Assembly: GCA_026724425.1 (NCBI GenBank)
Contig: JAIUCV010000231.1
Coordinates: 248,001 to 312,000 of the forward strand
DNA from: Erythrophleum ivorense
Lineage: Eukaryota; Streptophyta; Magnoliopsida; Fabales; Fabaceae
DNA: 64,000 nt
Reading direction: 5' to 3'
A model generated the notes under the pieces. That model had not been told where the DNA came from, did not search any database, and worked only from the letters and a program-made list of their open reading frames with translations. Position 1 is the stretch's first letter, and the number at the start of each line of letters is the position of its first letter. Both the position numbers and the translations under genes were made by a program. Positions 1 through 12,012 of the stretch are shown piece by piece.

Positions 1-396
1 TTTAGAACCAAACAACCAGAGCAAACACTAATTTCTCTTTATAGGAAGCAATGCAAAAGTGAGCTCTTTGCTCTTGCCTTCTGTATGTGTGAAGGAATCT
101 AGATTAAAAGGGTATTTCAAGAGTTAAAAATTTCATTTGAAAACACTATGAAGGTTATATGTGATAACATGGCTACAATTGGTATTATAAATATTTCTAT
201 TCACTATGATAGGATAAAGCATGTTGAGATTGATCAAAACTTCATTAAAGAGAAGATTGATTTGGGATTGATGGAAGTTTCCTATATTTCTACTAATTTA
301 CAGGTGGTTGACCAATTAACAAAGATAGTAGCAAAACCCAAATTTGAAGAATTAAGTTTGAAGTTGGATTTGAAGAAAGTTTACCTCCTACCTTGA
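1..396 (+). pseudogene. Ty1/copia polyprotein, RNase H C-terminal fragment
   Basis: The frame at 148-396 reads as the end of a copia-type Pol protein. It keeps the RNase H signature CDN, the stretch HVEID followed by FIKEK, and the closing block QVVDQLTK then KPKFEEL that precedes the copia stop codon. Gag, protease, integrase and reverse transcriptase are not in the window, so this is either the 3' end of an element running off the left edge or a truncated copy. 1-147 gives a weaker match in a shifted frame and is probably damaged RNase H sequence. A purine-rich tract follows the stop, then a sequence starting TGTTAG, as expected for the polypurine tract and 3' LTR. Family assignment is by recognised motifs; the element lineage is not determined. 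Confidence 0.85.
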
Positions 397-403
397 AGAG
401 GAG

Positions 404-701
404 TGTTAGTGACATAGGTACTACAATACGTGCTACTGTGTCATGCTACAATAACTTGTGTAGGGTAGTAACATTGCCTTAGAAACTTCCATTGTCACCT
501 TTTTTTAATCTCTTGTTTTTTGGCTTAGTATTTTGGCTATTTTTGTTCCATTAGGACTAGTTTTTAAGTTTTATTTCATTGTCACTTGTTAGGATTAAGA
601 AACACAGCTATTCACTTTACATACGTGCAATGCTTATTCAGAGCTTATGCAATAAAAATAGAGTCTCTTCTTCTTTTGTCTTTCTCTATTTTGTTCTTTC
701 A
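404..701 (+). mobile_element. Probable 3' LTR of the copia element
   Basis: It starts with TGTTAG directly after a purine-rich tract (GAAGAGGAG) and the RNase H stop codon, and it can be ended at a CA dinucleotide after a pyrimidine-rich stretch typical of LTR ends. The left boundary is supported by position and motif. The right boundary is a guess, because no second LTR is in the window for comparison. Confidence 0.5.
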
Positions 702-3388
702 CCAAGCCTATGTTTTCCCTCAAGGAAAATATGTCAAATTGCTTGTAAACTTATAATTAAAGTTAACTTATGTAGACTTATAATTAAAGATATCTCTTCT
801 TAGCCCAAAAATTGTGTCAAGCTAGCTACAAAAGAAAAAAAAAACTTGAAAAGGCCTATACAAGAAACCTATTCCAAAATAAGCCTTCTCAACCTTTTGA
901 AATGTTAAGAGCAAAAAAAGAGAGAAAGTGTCAAATAATGTGTTTAGAGTTGAATTAACTCCCTATGTTCCCATCTTTACTCTTTTGTTTTATGTCTATG
1001 TGTTGTACTTCTTGTGCCCTAGCCAAGGAAAGAAACGTTGCCTATCTTTGCACACGCTCGCACCATCGCATGACCTTGTCACACTAGTATGGTAGCATAG
1101 CATAGCACAACATAACTTCATTCTTCGGTGACTTTGTCATTGCTCTATTTGTTCTTTTGCATCCTTAATTTTGCCTTTTTAAAAAAAAAATTAGAATTTT
1201 TGTTGATTGGGTTGCTATAAATTGAATTGAATACATCTTCAAGGGCAAGTGGAGCAATGGAAAAAAAAAGTAGCTGTTGTAAGGAAAAACTATTGTAATG
1301 ATGAGGTTAAGAAGCAAGCAAAAATAATAGAACTCACGTTTATGACTTTGATAATATTCATTTTGATAATGAATGAATAACTAAAGGGAAGAGAAAGATA
1401 ATATAAAGGAAGAAGATGTTGAGATTTTTCAACATATTCAAGTCAATGAGAATGTTGCTAATTCTACTATTGAGTTACTGATAGATATTGGTGGTGAGGA
1501 TTATTTGATTGATTTGGATTATAATAATCTAGGTGGTGATACTTCAAATATGGCTTTGGATGACATTAAGAAAGAATATAATGATGATAATATTGATGAT
1601 AATAACAGTAATAGAGATGATGATGGTGATGGTAAAGATGATGGAGATGATAATACTCATACTTTTGAATATGTTTATTGATTTTTTATTTGTATTTTTG
1701 GGATTTGATACTTTGAATTAGTATAAGTTGAATTGCATTTGAATAAGTTTCTTACTTTGTATTATATTTTAACTATTATGCATGATATAGTTATATATTT
1801 TAAAAACTATATTTATTAACTGAGGTAAATTCTTACAAGTCTATGTTACAAGTTCACCCTTCTTTTAGAGTTTGCCTAAACTTACTAGTTTAACAACTTT
1901 GCCATCAACCACTATTTTAGTAGGTTAAACAAAATAACCCAATAAATTCAGTCCATTTTGATGGCTTTGGTTTTAAGAAAGATGTATATAGATTTTTATA
2001 ATAGATGAAATGGTAGTATAATCGAGTCATCTCTGTGAGAGTACTTTACCTTTGTATGATTGTAAAACGTTTGGGAAGTAACAGTTTTTAAGGATTTCAA
2101 TTAAAGAAAACAGTTAGTCCTTTAATTGACAAAGATAATCGTGTGAAAATGATGGAAATTTTTATTTTTAACCTAATGTTCTTTTAACCATAAATATAAT
2201 CAAGTGCCGCCCCGAATCCGTCCATGAGGGATGGCTGTGTGTTGTGTCATTTTTTATCATCATACTGTTGGCTGGTGGGAGTAACATCCATTCCTCCTAA
2301 AATTAAACTCAGTGGACAGTTTTGTCCTCTAATTTTAGTTTTGTAATTTTTGTTGGGTAATTATAACTTTTAATTTAATAATTTATAAATGTAAAAATTA
2401 ATATTAGAATTGTGTCTTCGTTAATGTTTAAGTTCGATTCTTACCCTTTTTTTCGTGGTCTCCTTTTCAAGTTATGAAACCAGCTCTTATATTTTTAAGC
2501 AAAACCAGAGGTAGTAATGATTAATCGCCCTCGATTTTAAGTTTCATTTCGACTCGAGGGACCGATGTCCACAATATTTGATTGTTGCATGCAATTATTT
2601 ACTCCAAAGTATCTTATAGTTCTTTTAAGTTGAAAAAAATGATAGGATAATATTAAAAAAACTACATTCCTTTCTCCTAAAAATGTTTAAATTATATGGT
2701 TCTTTATTTTATTTTAAAAATTTATACTCTCATCCCCTTAAATAAAATATATACTATACTAGCTTTTATTACAATAAAAAATAAGCTATAATTACACTTA
2801 TTTTGACCAAAATAGTTATACATATTATTTATATAATATACTAAGGATTAAATATATATTCAATCAATATAAAAATGGTCAATTTTTTAAATTTATAATT
2901 TTAAACATAGAATAAATAATAATGAAATAAAACTCTAAAAAATATTTTTTAATAGAAAAAAATTTTAATAAAAGAAATCAACGTTATTCATGAAGATATT
3001 TTGCTCATATTTTAGTTTTAAGATTGATTTGTGTATATATTTATAATAAACAAGAAGGTTGTGTAATTTAAACATTTCTCAAAAGAGAAGAGAATAATTT
3101 ATTCTAATTAATTTTAGTATAGAAAATGTCTTAGCTTACAATTTTCACCTTATATTAATGAGACTCGAAGAAGAATTAAAAAAATAAAAGAAAAAAGTAC
3201 TTTTGTCATTAAGAAAAAAATTACCTTAATTATTTACTTCTTAAATCTTATCTCTACACAATTTAATTAGCTTTTGAAATTTTTTTACTTGTTACTCGTT
3301 AATTTTTTATTAATATAAAACGAGATAACTGTACATATTTTAAAAACTAATGAGTTATAATTAAAAAAAAAGTATTCTAAAAAAGAGA
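702..3388. other. AT-rich intergenic region with TE relics
   Basis: No intact gene. 1380-1680 reads for about 90 codons as a very acidic polypeptide rich in D, E and N, which looks like the C-terminal tail of a decayed transposase but cannot be assigned. 2690-3130 is a very AT-rich repeat whose relatives appear at 26.8-27.2 kb in the same orientation and at 26.1-26.4 kb inverted. The rest shows nothing recognisable. Confidence 0.5.
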
Positions 3389-3751
3389 ATGAGAAAGAAA
3401 GTAGGGCGTGCATGGGGAAAAGTTATGGAGGCAGGAGTAAATGGTGGGGTTAATTGTGGAGAAACCAAAAGAGAAAGAGAGTTAAGTGGGGTCCCATTCC
3501 CATTTCCTGATCAAATGGCCACATTTTCTGTCACAGAATGTGAACACATACATACTCCACGAGTGTGTGTTCCTGTTCTGTCTTTGAGATTAGATTTGGT
3601 TCCCCATTCTTTTTCCATTTTATTTCCCTCTTCCTTCTCTTTTCCCAGATTAGAGTTTCCCACCCAACTTAGTTTATTGCTATCTTCTTTTCAAGTGCTA
3701 TTATTACTTATGGTGAGAGCATATCCTCCTCCCTTCATTTTTTCTAAATAA
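3389..3751 (+). other. GC-richer island with an open frame, function unknown
   Basis: This stretch is markedly less AT-rich than its surroundings and carries a 120-codon open frame. The frame has no domain I recognise, and its second half (3560-3720) is a pyrimidine-rich run that looks more like a plant 5' leader than coding sequence. It lies about 0.9 kb upstream of the ACC oxidase start. It could be a distal promoter element, a non-coding transcript, or the first exon of a lost gene. I do not propose a protein product. Confidence 0.3.
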
Positions 3752-4589
3752 AAAGCATTCTCTTATATATTCATATTATTTTAGATATATATATTTTAAA
3801 TAGTTCTGGCCCATCACATTATTTCTAAACTTCACTCATAAATTTCTTCAATCATGTGTGATAAATATTTTCTCCACTTGTGACATGTAAAATTTAATGA
3901 TATAATTTAATAATCAGAAACTATTAATCTAGTGGATAAATTGTTGTCCCGTAGTGGCATCATAGAATGATCTTGTTATTTATTAAGGTCATGTAAAGAA
4001 AAAAAACTTATTAAGATTTTCAATTAAAATATAATAAATATATAGTCTTTTAAGTAAAACATTAAAAAATATATGATTTTTACAAATAATTATATGATTC
4101 TTTAATCAAATCGTATATTTATTAAAAAACTATACATTTATCATATTTTGATTAAGAAATCAAATAGTAAAAATATAAAGAAGTGTACCTAAATTTAATC
4201 TTAACGTAAATTGAACCTACACAAATATTATACCTTAATTATTTTAATCTCAAAACTCGCCATTATATCTTCTAAGAGCGCATGATATTTTCAGCTTTGT
4301 TCATTGGCAGTTTATTCTCAAACACTTTGTTAATAAAAGAAAATAAAAATTAATAATAGAACCCCTCAGATGCTTTGCTGCAATTTGCGAGCCCAAATAT
4401 GACATTTTACCATCAAATTTTCAGCTTCAAGCTCCTGGTTGCACGCCCATGTGTTTAATTTACTCGCTAGAAATTCCTCGTCAAAGTCGGAGAATCCGTG
4501 AAGATGACAACAACACCATCATAACTTTCTCTCTTAGAAAAATATATTAACTTTCTTCCTTTCCTACTCTTAGCCCCTCCTTCATGGCC

Positions 4590-4596
4590 TATAAAT
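4590..4596 (+). promoter_or_regulatory. TATA box of the ACC oxidase gene
   Basis: TATAAAT lies 76 bases before the start codon, in a C-rich context and followed by an A/C-rich leader. That would put transcription start near 4620 and give a short 5' UTR. The box is seen; the start site is inferred. Confidence 0.65.
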
Positions 4597-4665
4597 TGTA
4601 CCTCACACAACCTAACTCCTCAGATTTCACACAGCGCTTTGAAGTGAGAGAGAAAAGAGAAACAG

Positions 4666-6737
4666 ATGGGGACCTTTCCAGTTGTTGACATGGGGAAGCT
4701 TCAAACTGAAGAGAGAGCATCAGCCATGGAGAAAATAAGGGATGCTTGTGAGAACTGGGGTTTCTTTGAGGTAATTAATTCTCTTGCAAGTGTTTTTTTT
4801 TTCTTTTAAACTTCTTACTCTCACGATATTCAAACTCGAATCCTTTTAACCTATGAATCAAATTTAGTACCACTAAGAAAAGTTGAATTTGATATAAAGG
4901 CTTTGCTAATGAGTAACTTTTCTGGGTTTCCTCTGTTCTTTCTTTTCTTTTTCTTTTGAAGTTGGTGAACCATGGGATATCTATTGAGCTGATGGACACC
5001 CTGGAGAGGCTGACAAAAGAGCACTATAAGAAGTGTATGGAGCAAAGGTTCAAAGAAATGGTGGCAAGCAAAGGTTTAGATTCTGCTCAATCTGAAATTT
5101 ATGACTTGGACTGGGAAAGCACCTTCTTTCTCCGCCATCTTCCTGTCTCCAACATTTCAGAGATTCCTGATCTTGATGATGATTACAGGTTCCAAATCCA
5201 TATCCTCAATCTCTGTTCATTTTGCCTAAAAAATGCCAATCTTCTCATGGTATTTTTGTATCAGTCACATATTGTTTTTTCTTTTTTACAACTCCTTCTG
5301 TCATAAAAATGGATCAGAGCTTCACAATATGGGTGATTTCTAACTACTTTATGTCCATCTCTTTCCACAAATAACGCGGTTAATTTGAGAGGATCCAAAT
5401 CCATCTGACATGGATAGGTTTTGTGATCATTTTCAGGAAGGCAATTAAAGAATTTGCTGTGGAACTGCAGAAACTGGCAGAGTTACTTCTTGACTTATTG
5501 TGTGAGAATCTTGGGTTGGAGAAAGGATACCTGAAGAAGGTATTCTATGGGTCAAAAGGCCCCAACTTTGGGACCAAAGTGAGCAACTATCCTCCATGTC
5601 CCAAACCAGAGCTCATCAAGGGACTCAGAGCCCACACAGATGCTGGTGGCATCATCCTCCTCTTCCAAGATCACAAGGTCAGTGGACTTCAGCTCCTTAA
5701 GGAGGGCCAGTGGATTGATGTCCCACCAATGGCCCACTCTATTGTCATCAACCTTGGTGACCAACTTGAGGTATATTATTATCAACGCTAAATTACACTT
5801 TTTGCTTTTGAAGGTTATAAAATCTTTAATTGCTCCTTCAAAATATAAGGGCCTGTTTAAAACTATTCTATAAAATAATTTTTTTATTTTTAAAAATAAA
5901 AAAATAAAAAAAACTTGTTTGATAATATGTTTTTAATGAAGTGTTTTGGAAAACAAAAAAATAAAATTTTGTTTTCAAAAACAAAAAACTCAGAACATTT
6001 TTTAAGTGTTTTGTAATTTTTGTTTTATAGAATCAGGTAAAAAATAAAAAATAATTACTTTTTAAAATAATGATTCAAACAGATTTTTTAATTTTTTTGT
6101 TCTTAAAAATTTGTTCTTATAAACATATGTTTTGAAAATATTAAAACAAAAACAGTTTCAAACAGGCTCTAAGTTTCTTTATTCTATCCCCTAATAATTC
6201 TCTTTTAATCAAATTAACACAAATTTAATTGAGTTGTTAACCTAACTAAACAAAATACTTAAGTAACCGTTACATGATGTAGTAGTCATGCTTAGTGTTT
6301 AATAGGCACAAAACGATTTTGTTAAGCTAAGTCAGTCAATTTCACGTTAGTTTAACAAATAAAGGGGCTAAAAGTATTGGGGTTTATACTCTACAAGATC
6401 AAGCTGAGAATTTTGTGATCTTTCAGGACCTAAAAAATATGAGCAATTTTCACTTTTATGGCTGTATCAGGTTATTACGAATGGAAAATACAAGAGTGTG
6501 ATGCACCGCGTGATTACTCAAAGAGATGGAAACAGAATGTCCATAGCCTCCTTCTACAACCCAGGAAACGACGCTGTTATATCACCAGCACCATCCTTGG
6601 TGAAGGAAGATGACGAGAAAAACCAACTAGTCTACCCAAAGTTTGTTTTCGATGATTACATGAAGCTCTATGCTGGCCTTAAATTCCAGGCTAAAGAGCC
6701 AAGATTTGAAGCCATGAAGGCCATACAAACTATGTGA
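4666..6737 (+). CDS. ACO: 1-aminocyclopropane-1-carboxylate oxidase (ACC oxidase)
   Basis: Oxidises ACC to ethylene, CO2 and cyanide using Fe(II), ascorbate and bicarbonate; cytosolic, the last step of ethylene synthesis. Exons 4666-4770, 4962-5188, 5437-5770 and 6471-6737 join in frame to 310 aa, and three introns are usual in this family. The N-terminal DIOX_N domain is residues 1-100 and the 2OG-Fe(II) dioxygenase fold about 155-255. Iron ligands are H177, D179 and H234. The RMS motif that binds the carboxylate is R244-M-S246. K158 and R300 match the family's cofactor-binding Lys and Arg. All catalytic residues are present, so the product should be active. The C-terminus stops soon after the conserved PRFEAMKA block and is a little shorter than most homologues. 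The start codon follows a TATA box by 76 bases and gives the standard N-terminus. Intron 3 holds a 321-bp MITE. The exact ACO paralogue is not assigned. Confidence 0.96.
5849..6169. mobile_element. Tourist/Harbinger-type MITE in ACC oxidase intron 3
   Basis: A 321-bp element with terminal inverted repeats GGGCCTGTTTAAAAC (left) and GAGCCTGTTTGAAAC (right, read inverted), flanked on both sides by the trinucleotide TAA (5846-5848 and 6170-6172). A TAA/TWA target duplication with GGGCCTGTTT-like ends is the hallmark of PIF/Harbinger Tourist MITEs. The interior is AT-rich, partly self-complementary and has no open frame. It occupies nearly half of the intron and lies clear of both splice sites. 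Confidence 0.85.
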
Positions 6738-7029
6738 TACAGCCAGGAAGCATTATTGTAGGCTCTGTGTGGTTTTCTGTTGATAACGCTAATTAAGCTT
6801 ACTGGTTAGTGTTGTGGGTGTGGAAGTCTATGTGTACTTGAACTTTATAGGTCAAATAAGCTAATTGTTGGTGTGTGAAGCCTTTGCGGTGGTTAAGTGA
6901 GTGGCGTGTACTGTTTTTTTGGAAAGTAACTAAGTCTTATCTTATTTTATAAGAAACTATCTCATAATTCCTTTTTGGCTTTATTATGTTTTCTAATTAT
7001 AATATTGTGTAATAGGGAAACTGGAATGT

Positions 7030-7035
7030 AATAAA
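7030..7035 (+). terminator. Candidate polyadenylation signal of ACC oxidase
   Basis: AATAAA occurs about 290 bases after the stop codon, preceded by T-rich and TGT-rich sequence. Plant signals are loose, so this is only the best-looking candidate. Confidence 0.35.
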
Positions 7036-7039
7036 AAAG

Positions 7040-9240
7040 CTTAAAGTGATCTTAGTGGATTTTGATCCTGTGGATCACTGATGCTTTTTCATCTTTTTTT
7101 TTTTTTAAATCTTAACTCATCTTTTCACGCAAATATACAAGTTTTTTCCTCTTAAAAACTTTAATTGCATATCAAGTGGTGAATACCATGTCATATTTTT
7201 ATTTTTCTTGGTTTTTGTAAGGAGAAGATAATAGTCCTTGTCACTGATGAATCATATAAACTCCGAGTTTCCTTTTGAGGAACCGAAAGGCACCTTATAA
7301 AATGTTACAAAACCCTGGACATTGGAAAGCAACCAACCTACGATTTTAATAACGTTCAGAATCTGAAGTTGGTGGGAAAGCAACTTGGATGGATTTGAAA
7401 AACAAAACTCAAATACTAGCTACTAGTAGCATCAAGAAAAAAAAAAGGAAAATAATTTAATCATCAGATGTATATCTTAAAATTTTGACTTTAATAATTA
7501 ATTGGTTGTATTATAAATTAATAATTAAATATAAATATTTCAAAATGTAACACAATGTCTCAACTCATTGAGAATCTAGAGTTGTCTATAAAATTATCAA
7601 ATACAATTGGGCTTTACCGCATACTCTCATGGTTGTTTGGAACCAAAGTTATTCCAACCTCCCGGTTTAAGCAGCTAAAGTTACTGGCTATCCAAGTTGG
7701 ATAGTTTGACAGCAAACAACATACTTTCAAAGATTTTATCATAACTATGGAAAAATATCTTATCTTACTCTTTAAAGGCTCCAATTCATGCAGTCCACAA
7801 TGAATGAGTTTTGAATTTGATTAGAAGAAAAATCAACAAATGCAAAATTCTGATAAGGGACATTTTGGGCCTAGACCCAATCTAATAATGTGGACTGACC
7901 AATTAGGATCTCCGGTAAGAGGGTGCAGTAAATGTTTTGGAAGCTTTTTTTTTTTTGACTAAAAAATATAATCAGAAAAATAAAAAATATAACTGTGAAA
8001 ATAAAAATTTTGATTGTCAAAAAAAAATTATACTTTAAAATTTTTAAATTTACTTGTTTCAAGACTTTTCTGCCAAATGAAAGTTGTGAGAGAAAAAAAA
8101 ATAGATGTACTAATGTGTTAGCTTTTTGGAAGGAATAAAATATTCTGAGTTCGTTTTGTTTTACAATTTAACATACTAAATAGAAAGGAATAATTGAGCT
8201 TAAATATCAAACACTTCGTAAATGGACCAAAATACTTTGGGCTTGGAAACCTTTAAGCCAACGTATATTAATATATTAAATTCAGTAAAAAGATAAAATT
8301 TCAAATTGTGTAGTTGCACAAGATTTCTACTAATTTTTTTCGTTCAACTGCAACAAGATCAACAATTTAATGAGCTTGAACTTTTGCTGCTGATATAAAA
8401 ACATCCTTTTCGATGCCTCCAGATACAACCCATAGAGGTTTACTTGTTCTTTGTACATAAACCCTTGTGATAGTTTTCCGCAATTTTAGTAGCTCTCCTA
8501 GTTTCAGGATAAGTCCTCCCACGTGCCTTATAAAAAGAACTTGAAAGTTGATGGATTATTGCTTTTAACAATATAACATACTAAATGGCGTGCAGTAATG
8601 GAACTTTTGTCCATTTTTTTTTTTTTTTTTTTTTGAGTTTAGAAATGAATATGGTAAATGATCCTATAGCCACTCTTCCTTTTTTTGTTTTTGGGAGTAA
8701 ATATTATGAGGGTTCCATTGCTTTATTATTTTATCTGTTAATCAGACTTATTAGTGTCAAGTGCGAGGGAATGCTAAACATTTGGTAATTTCTCCTCCTA
8801 CGAGAATAAAAAATCCCATTGACACGGTTAATCCAATGTATGCGATGTGTAAATGTGGTTGCACAAATTGTTTAGTACTATAAATAGCTATTATAGGTAT
8901 TAACTATCCGCCTAGAGAATTTATAAATAGATAAAAATATTTGGTATTATCTTTTATATTGACATATACCGTAAGGTCAGTAAATTAATTTAATATTTCA
9001 CCATGAATCCCCTAACCTAAAAATGTAGTCTTTCTAAAGTTAACTGGTGTCGTAAAATTTTAGTATTAGAATCCTTTGCAGTGATGATTTCAATACAATT
9101 CTTTTATAGTGATTATATGTGCAGGAAGAGGTGAAATTTATTTAAAAAATAAAAGAGATTTTATGAGACACTTAGAGAGAGAATGTAGAGAATGCTATGT
9201 TAGGTGATCCAATTCCAAAATTTTATCCTTAAGAGCTATA
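7040..9240. other. Intergenic region without a recognised gene
   Basis: AT-rich. 7640-7715 has weak inverted ends around GTTGTTTG and may be a very short MITE. 8620-8635 is within a poly-T run. Short open frames here have no recognisable domain. Confidence 0.5.
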
Positions 9241-9848
9241 ATTGCTTCTTTTGATGCATACGTTTCGTAGTGTTTGCAACAGCTTCCCTCGGATTGCTAC
9301 AAAAAGTTACACGAAAAAGGCTTTAAAACACTACATGTGAAACACCCGTCCAAGAAGTATTCACCACCATCATGCAACTTCAATTCTTCTTCCTGGTGGA
9401 TTAAAAGAAGGGATAAGGTTATAATATAATATTAATTTCTGCAAAAGAATAAAGAGGTCAGTGGAGATTAGATTAAAATATGAAAGCAGGGGGGTTACAG
9501 ATGAACGCATTCCAACGAGAATGACAACACCAGACGCATTCCCATTACAAGCACCATTGGCCATTGCACAAGTTGCGGTTTCGCTGGAAACAAGACAACG
9601 CCAACACGGCACAAAAGTGCCAAAACTTCTTCAGTCAAAAGGTACTCCACCAGCTAAATTAACAGTGTACAATTTTCCCAAAGAAATTGACCACGCAAAG
9701 TTATTATTATACTCATGTGTACACCTCACCCCGAGTTTGGTTTACAGTTTTTACAAGAATTGGTCGAATTTTGAACTTAAATTCTTTTAAAATTAATAAA
9801 GTCAGATTGATAGCCCAAGTATAGACTAAGAAGAAAGAGCAGTAATAC
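9241..9848. repeat. Direct repeat copy A (about 0.6 kb, family unknown)
   Basis: Matches 16455-17203 in the same orientation across its whole length. Shared anchors include the block ACCCGTCCAAGAAGTATTC, the block GGATAAGGTTATAATATAAT, and the 3' part around TTCTTTTAAAATTAATAAAG. Copy B carries a MITE that is absent here. The minus strand of the middle part is open over 9370-9612, but that frame is not preserved in copy B, so coding is doubtful. The two copies bracket the hAT element and the gypsy scrap. The 5' edge is fuzzy; strong similarity starts near 9270. Confidence 0.75.
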
Positions 9849-10573
9849 AAACACAAAACGCGACACTTGATATAAATATGATGATACAACAAAATCTAAA
9901 ATACCGTGTCCAGTAAACAGAAACAATTTTTTTTTTCAAGTATCCGTATTTTAGATACATAGTATACTCAGGGGGGATGATTTATGTGATGTCACTTGAG
10001 GTGCATTAATAAATGTGTTGTCCCGCTTTTTACGCACCAAGCACTGAATACCCGAAAAAGAAAGTAACCTAACATGCAATAAGAACAACTTTTTAGGTTT
10101 TTTTTTCCTTAATTTTATTTTTTAATTAGTGTTGTGATGCAAATATATAATGACCAGATATCAGCATGAATCATGAGATAATGACCAACAAGATTATAAG
10201 TAACTCCAGGGAAACTTTCTTCTTTTCTTGCCCTTTGCTTGGAGGATGTCTTTAGAAGGGGAAAAAACAAAAAAAAAGCAAAAAGAACATAAAATCAAAT
10301 AAAAAGATTGCAATTTTCTGCTTCGTTCCAAATATAACTTCAGGTCTTATCAGCAACCTGCAGAGAATTAAGAAATCCAGTACATGTGGAGGATGGAGAT
10401 ATATGAGAATACATAAATTGTTTAAATGCTCAAAGATTAGTGGCAATCTTCATATTTCTCCTTCTAGGAAATATCCTGGGCATACGAAATCAAATAGCTA
10501 TTAACACAAGCTTATTGTCGCACTTTATCAACTTAAATTCATGGCATTGCACATCTTGTGCTCAGCCTCCTTC
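9849..10573. other. Spacer between repeat copy A and the hAT insertion site
   Basis: No gene, RNA or repeat recognised. It contains A-rich runs and unremarkable mixed sequence. Confidence 0.4.
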
Positions 10574-10683
10574 TGAGTTGTAAAACAGAGTGATAGCGTG
10601 ATCTTGGTTTTAAGATTTCATTCTTCAATGAAGATGGTAAGATGCTCGAAGAAGATAGAGTTGGGGACTTGGAGTTGTAAAAC
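10574..10683. repeat. Tandem repeat unit that received the hAT insertion
   Basis: GAGTTGTAAAAC occurs at 10574 and again at about 10672. The sequence that follows the first copy (ACAGAGTGATAGCGTGATCT and beyond) follows the target site again after the transposon at 14581. The ancestral locus was therefore a tandem duplication with a period of about 98 bp, and the transposon landed near the start of the second unit. The second unit has drifted after its first 35 bases. Confidence 0.7.
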
Positions 10684-12012
10684 CAATGAAGCACGGGAAT
10701 AGCAAAATGGGAGGCATACCCGTACTGAATACGTGTTCAATATGGATACACGTATCGTAGGGGTACAAATGTACCCTGTACATTTCATTTTTTTCCGTAT
10801 GTACCGAAATTTTTTTTTTGTACAGAAACGTTTCGAAACGGTTAGGATACAGCTCCGAAATGGCTCTGAAACGCTGTGATTAAACACGTCCGTTTTGTGC
10901 CTCATTTTATCGTCTGGATCTTAGTCGAGCTTCAGTCCTCCCTCGTCTGTATTCCCGCTGCATCTCGCTGTGCATCTCCTCCATCCATCAGTTTTGTCGT
11001 CGTCTTCTCCGGCCGTTGCAGGTGCATCTCCTCCCTCCATCAGTTTCTCTGTCTTCTTCTCCGGTGGCCGTTACAAAAGTTGCTGAGGTGCGTGGTGCGT
11101 CTTTCTCCGTTAAATCCACTGCACTTTCTAGCTTTCTCTCTCCAAAAATTTGACAGTTTGTATGGTTATTTTGTGTTGTTTAGTCAATTTAAATGCTGGG
11201 TTTGAGCTGGAATTATGCCATGTTTTCAATCTTATGTAGTCTGGTAGCAAATGTGAGATTTTGAAGTTATCTGTGGTTTTAGGACGAGCTGAGCTGTTGC
11301 AAAAATGAGGGAAAAGAATAGTAATTGAATTTATGTATTTTTCCTCTTCCCATTTTTCGAACCAAAAAATTTCAACTATGGTTTGATAATTGGACACTTC
11401 ATCTTCTGGGTCACATTTTCTGGGTCACTGTCTTTGTTGCAAAGTTGTTAAATTAGTTTGTTACTTCAGATTCTAGATGCCATTATAAAAGCAAGTCAAT
11501 GCCTTTTCTTCATTTATATTATTGTTTTATGAAAAAATACTAATTTGAGAAGAAACTAAAAAATGTGATATGATAATTGAACACTTTTTTTTCCTTGTTC
11601 ACAGTCTCTGTTGCAATGTTCTTTAATTGGTTTGTATATCTTCTGTTACTACTTGTTCTTTGTCGTCCTTGTCAATGCTACCTTTATCCTTGTTGTGATG
11701 GTGTTTGAACTAGTGTTGTCTTATTTCAATTTAGGTAACTTAAACATATCTGATTAGATTTTCTTTTTGGTCGTGGCTTCCTCTTCTGTCTCCTAGTATT
11801 TGCATCATTAGCCACCTCTTAGTTTTAGTTTCCACTGTCCTGGGAAGGAAAGTCTAAATTCTACATCCAAAGTATGACTTTTGTCTCGTGGCTCTATCTT
11901 TCCTTTGTATTATATTGAAAATGATTAAGAAGGGTTTTTCTGTCATATGTATGTTAATTTATATGCACTAGTTTAAATTTAATCTTTATGTTGCTTCTCC
12001 ATCATAGAAATC

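Noticed and set aside
1533..1721. 62-codon frame in the acidic relic region
   Set aside because: It is a shadow frame; the acidic reading in another frame is the more plausible relic, and neither is assignable.
5552..5785. Minus-strand frame opposite ACC oxidase exon 3
   Set aside because: Shadow of a real coding exon on the other strand.
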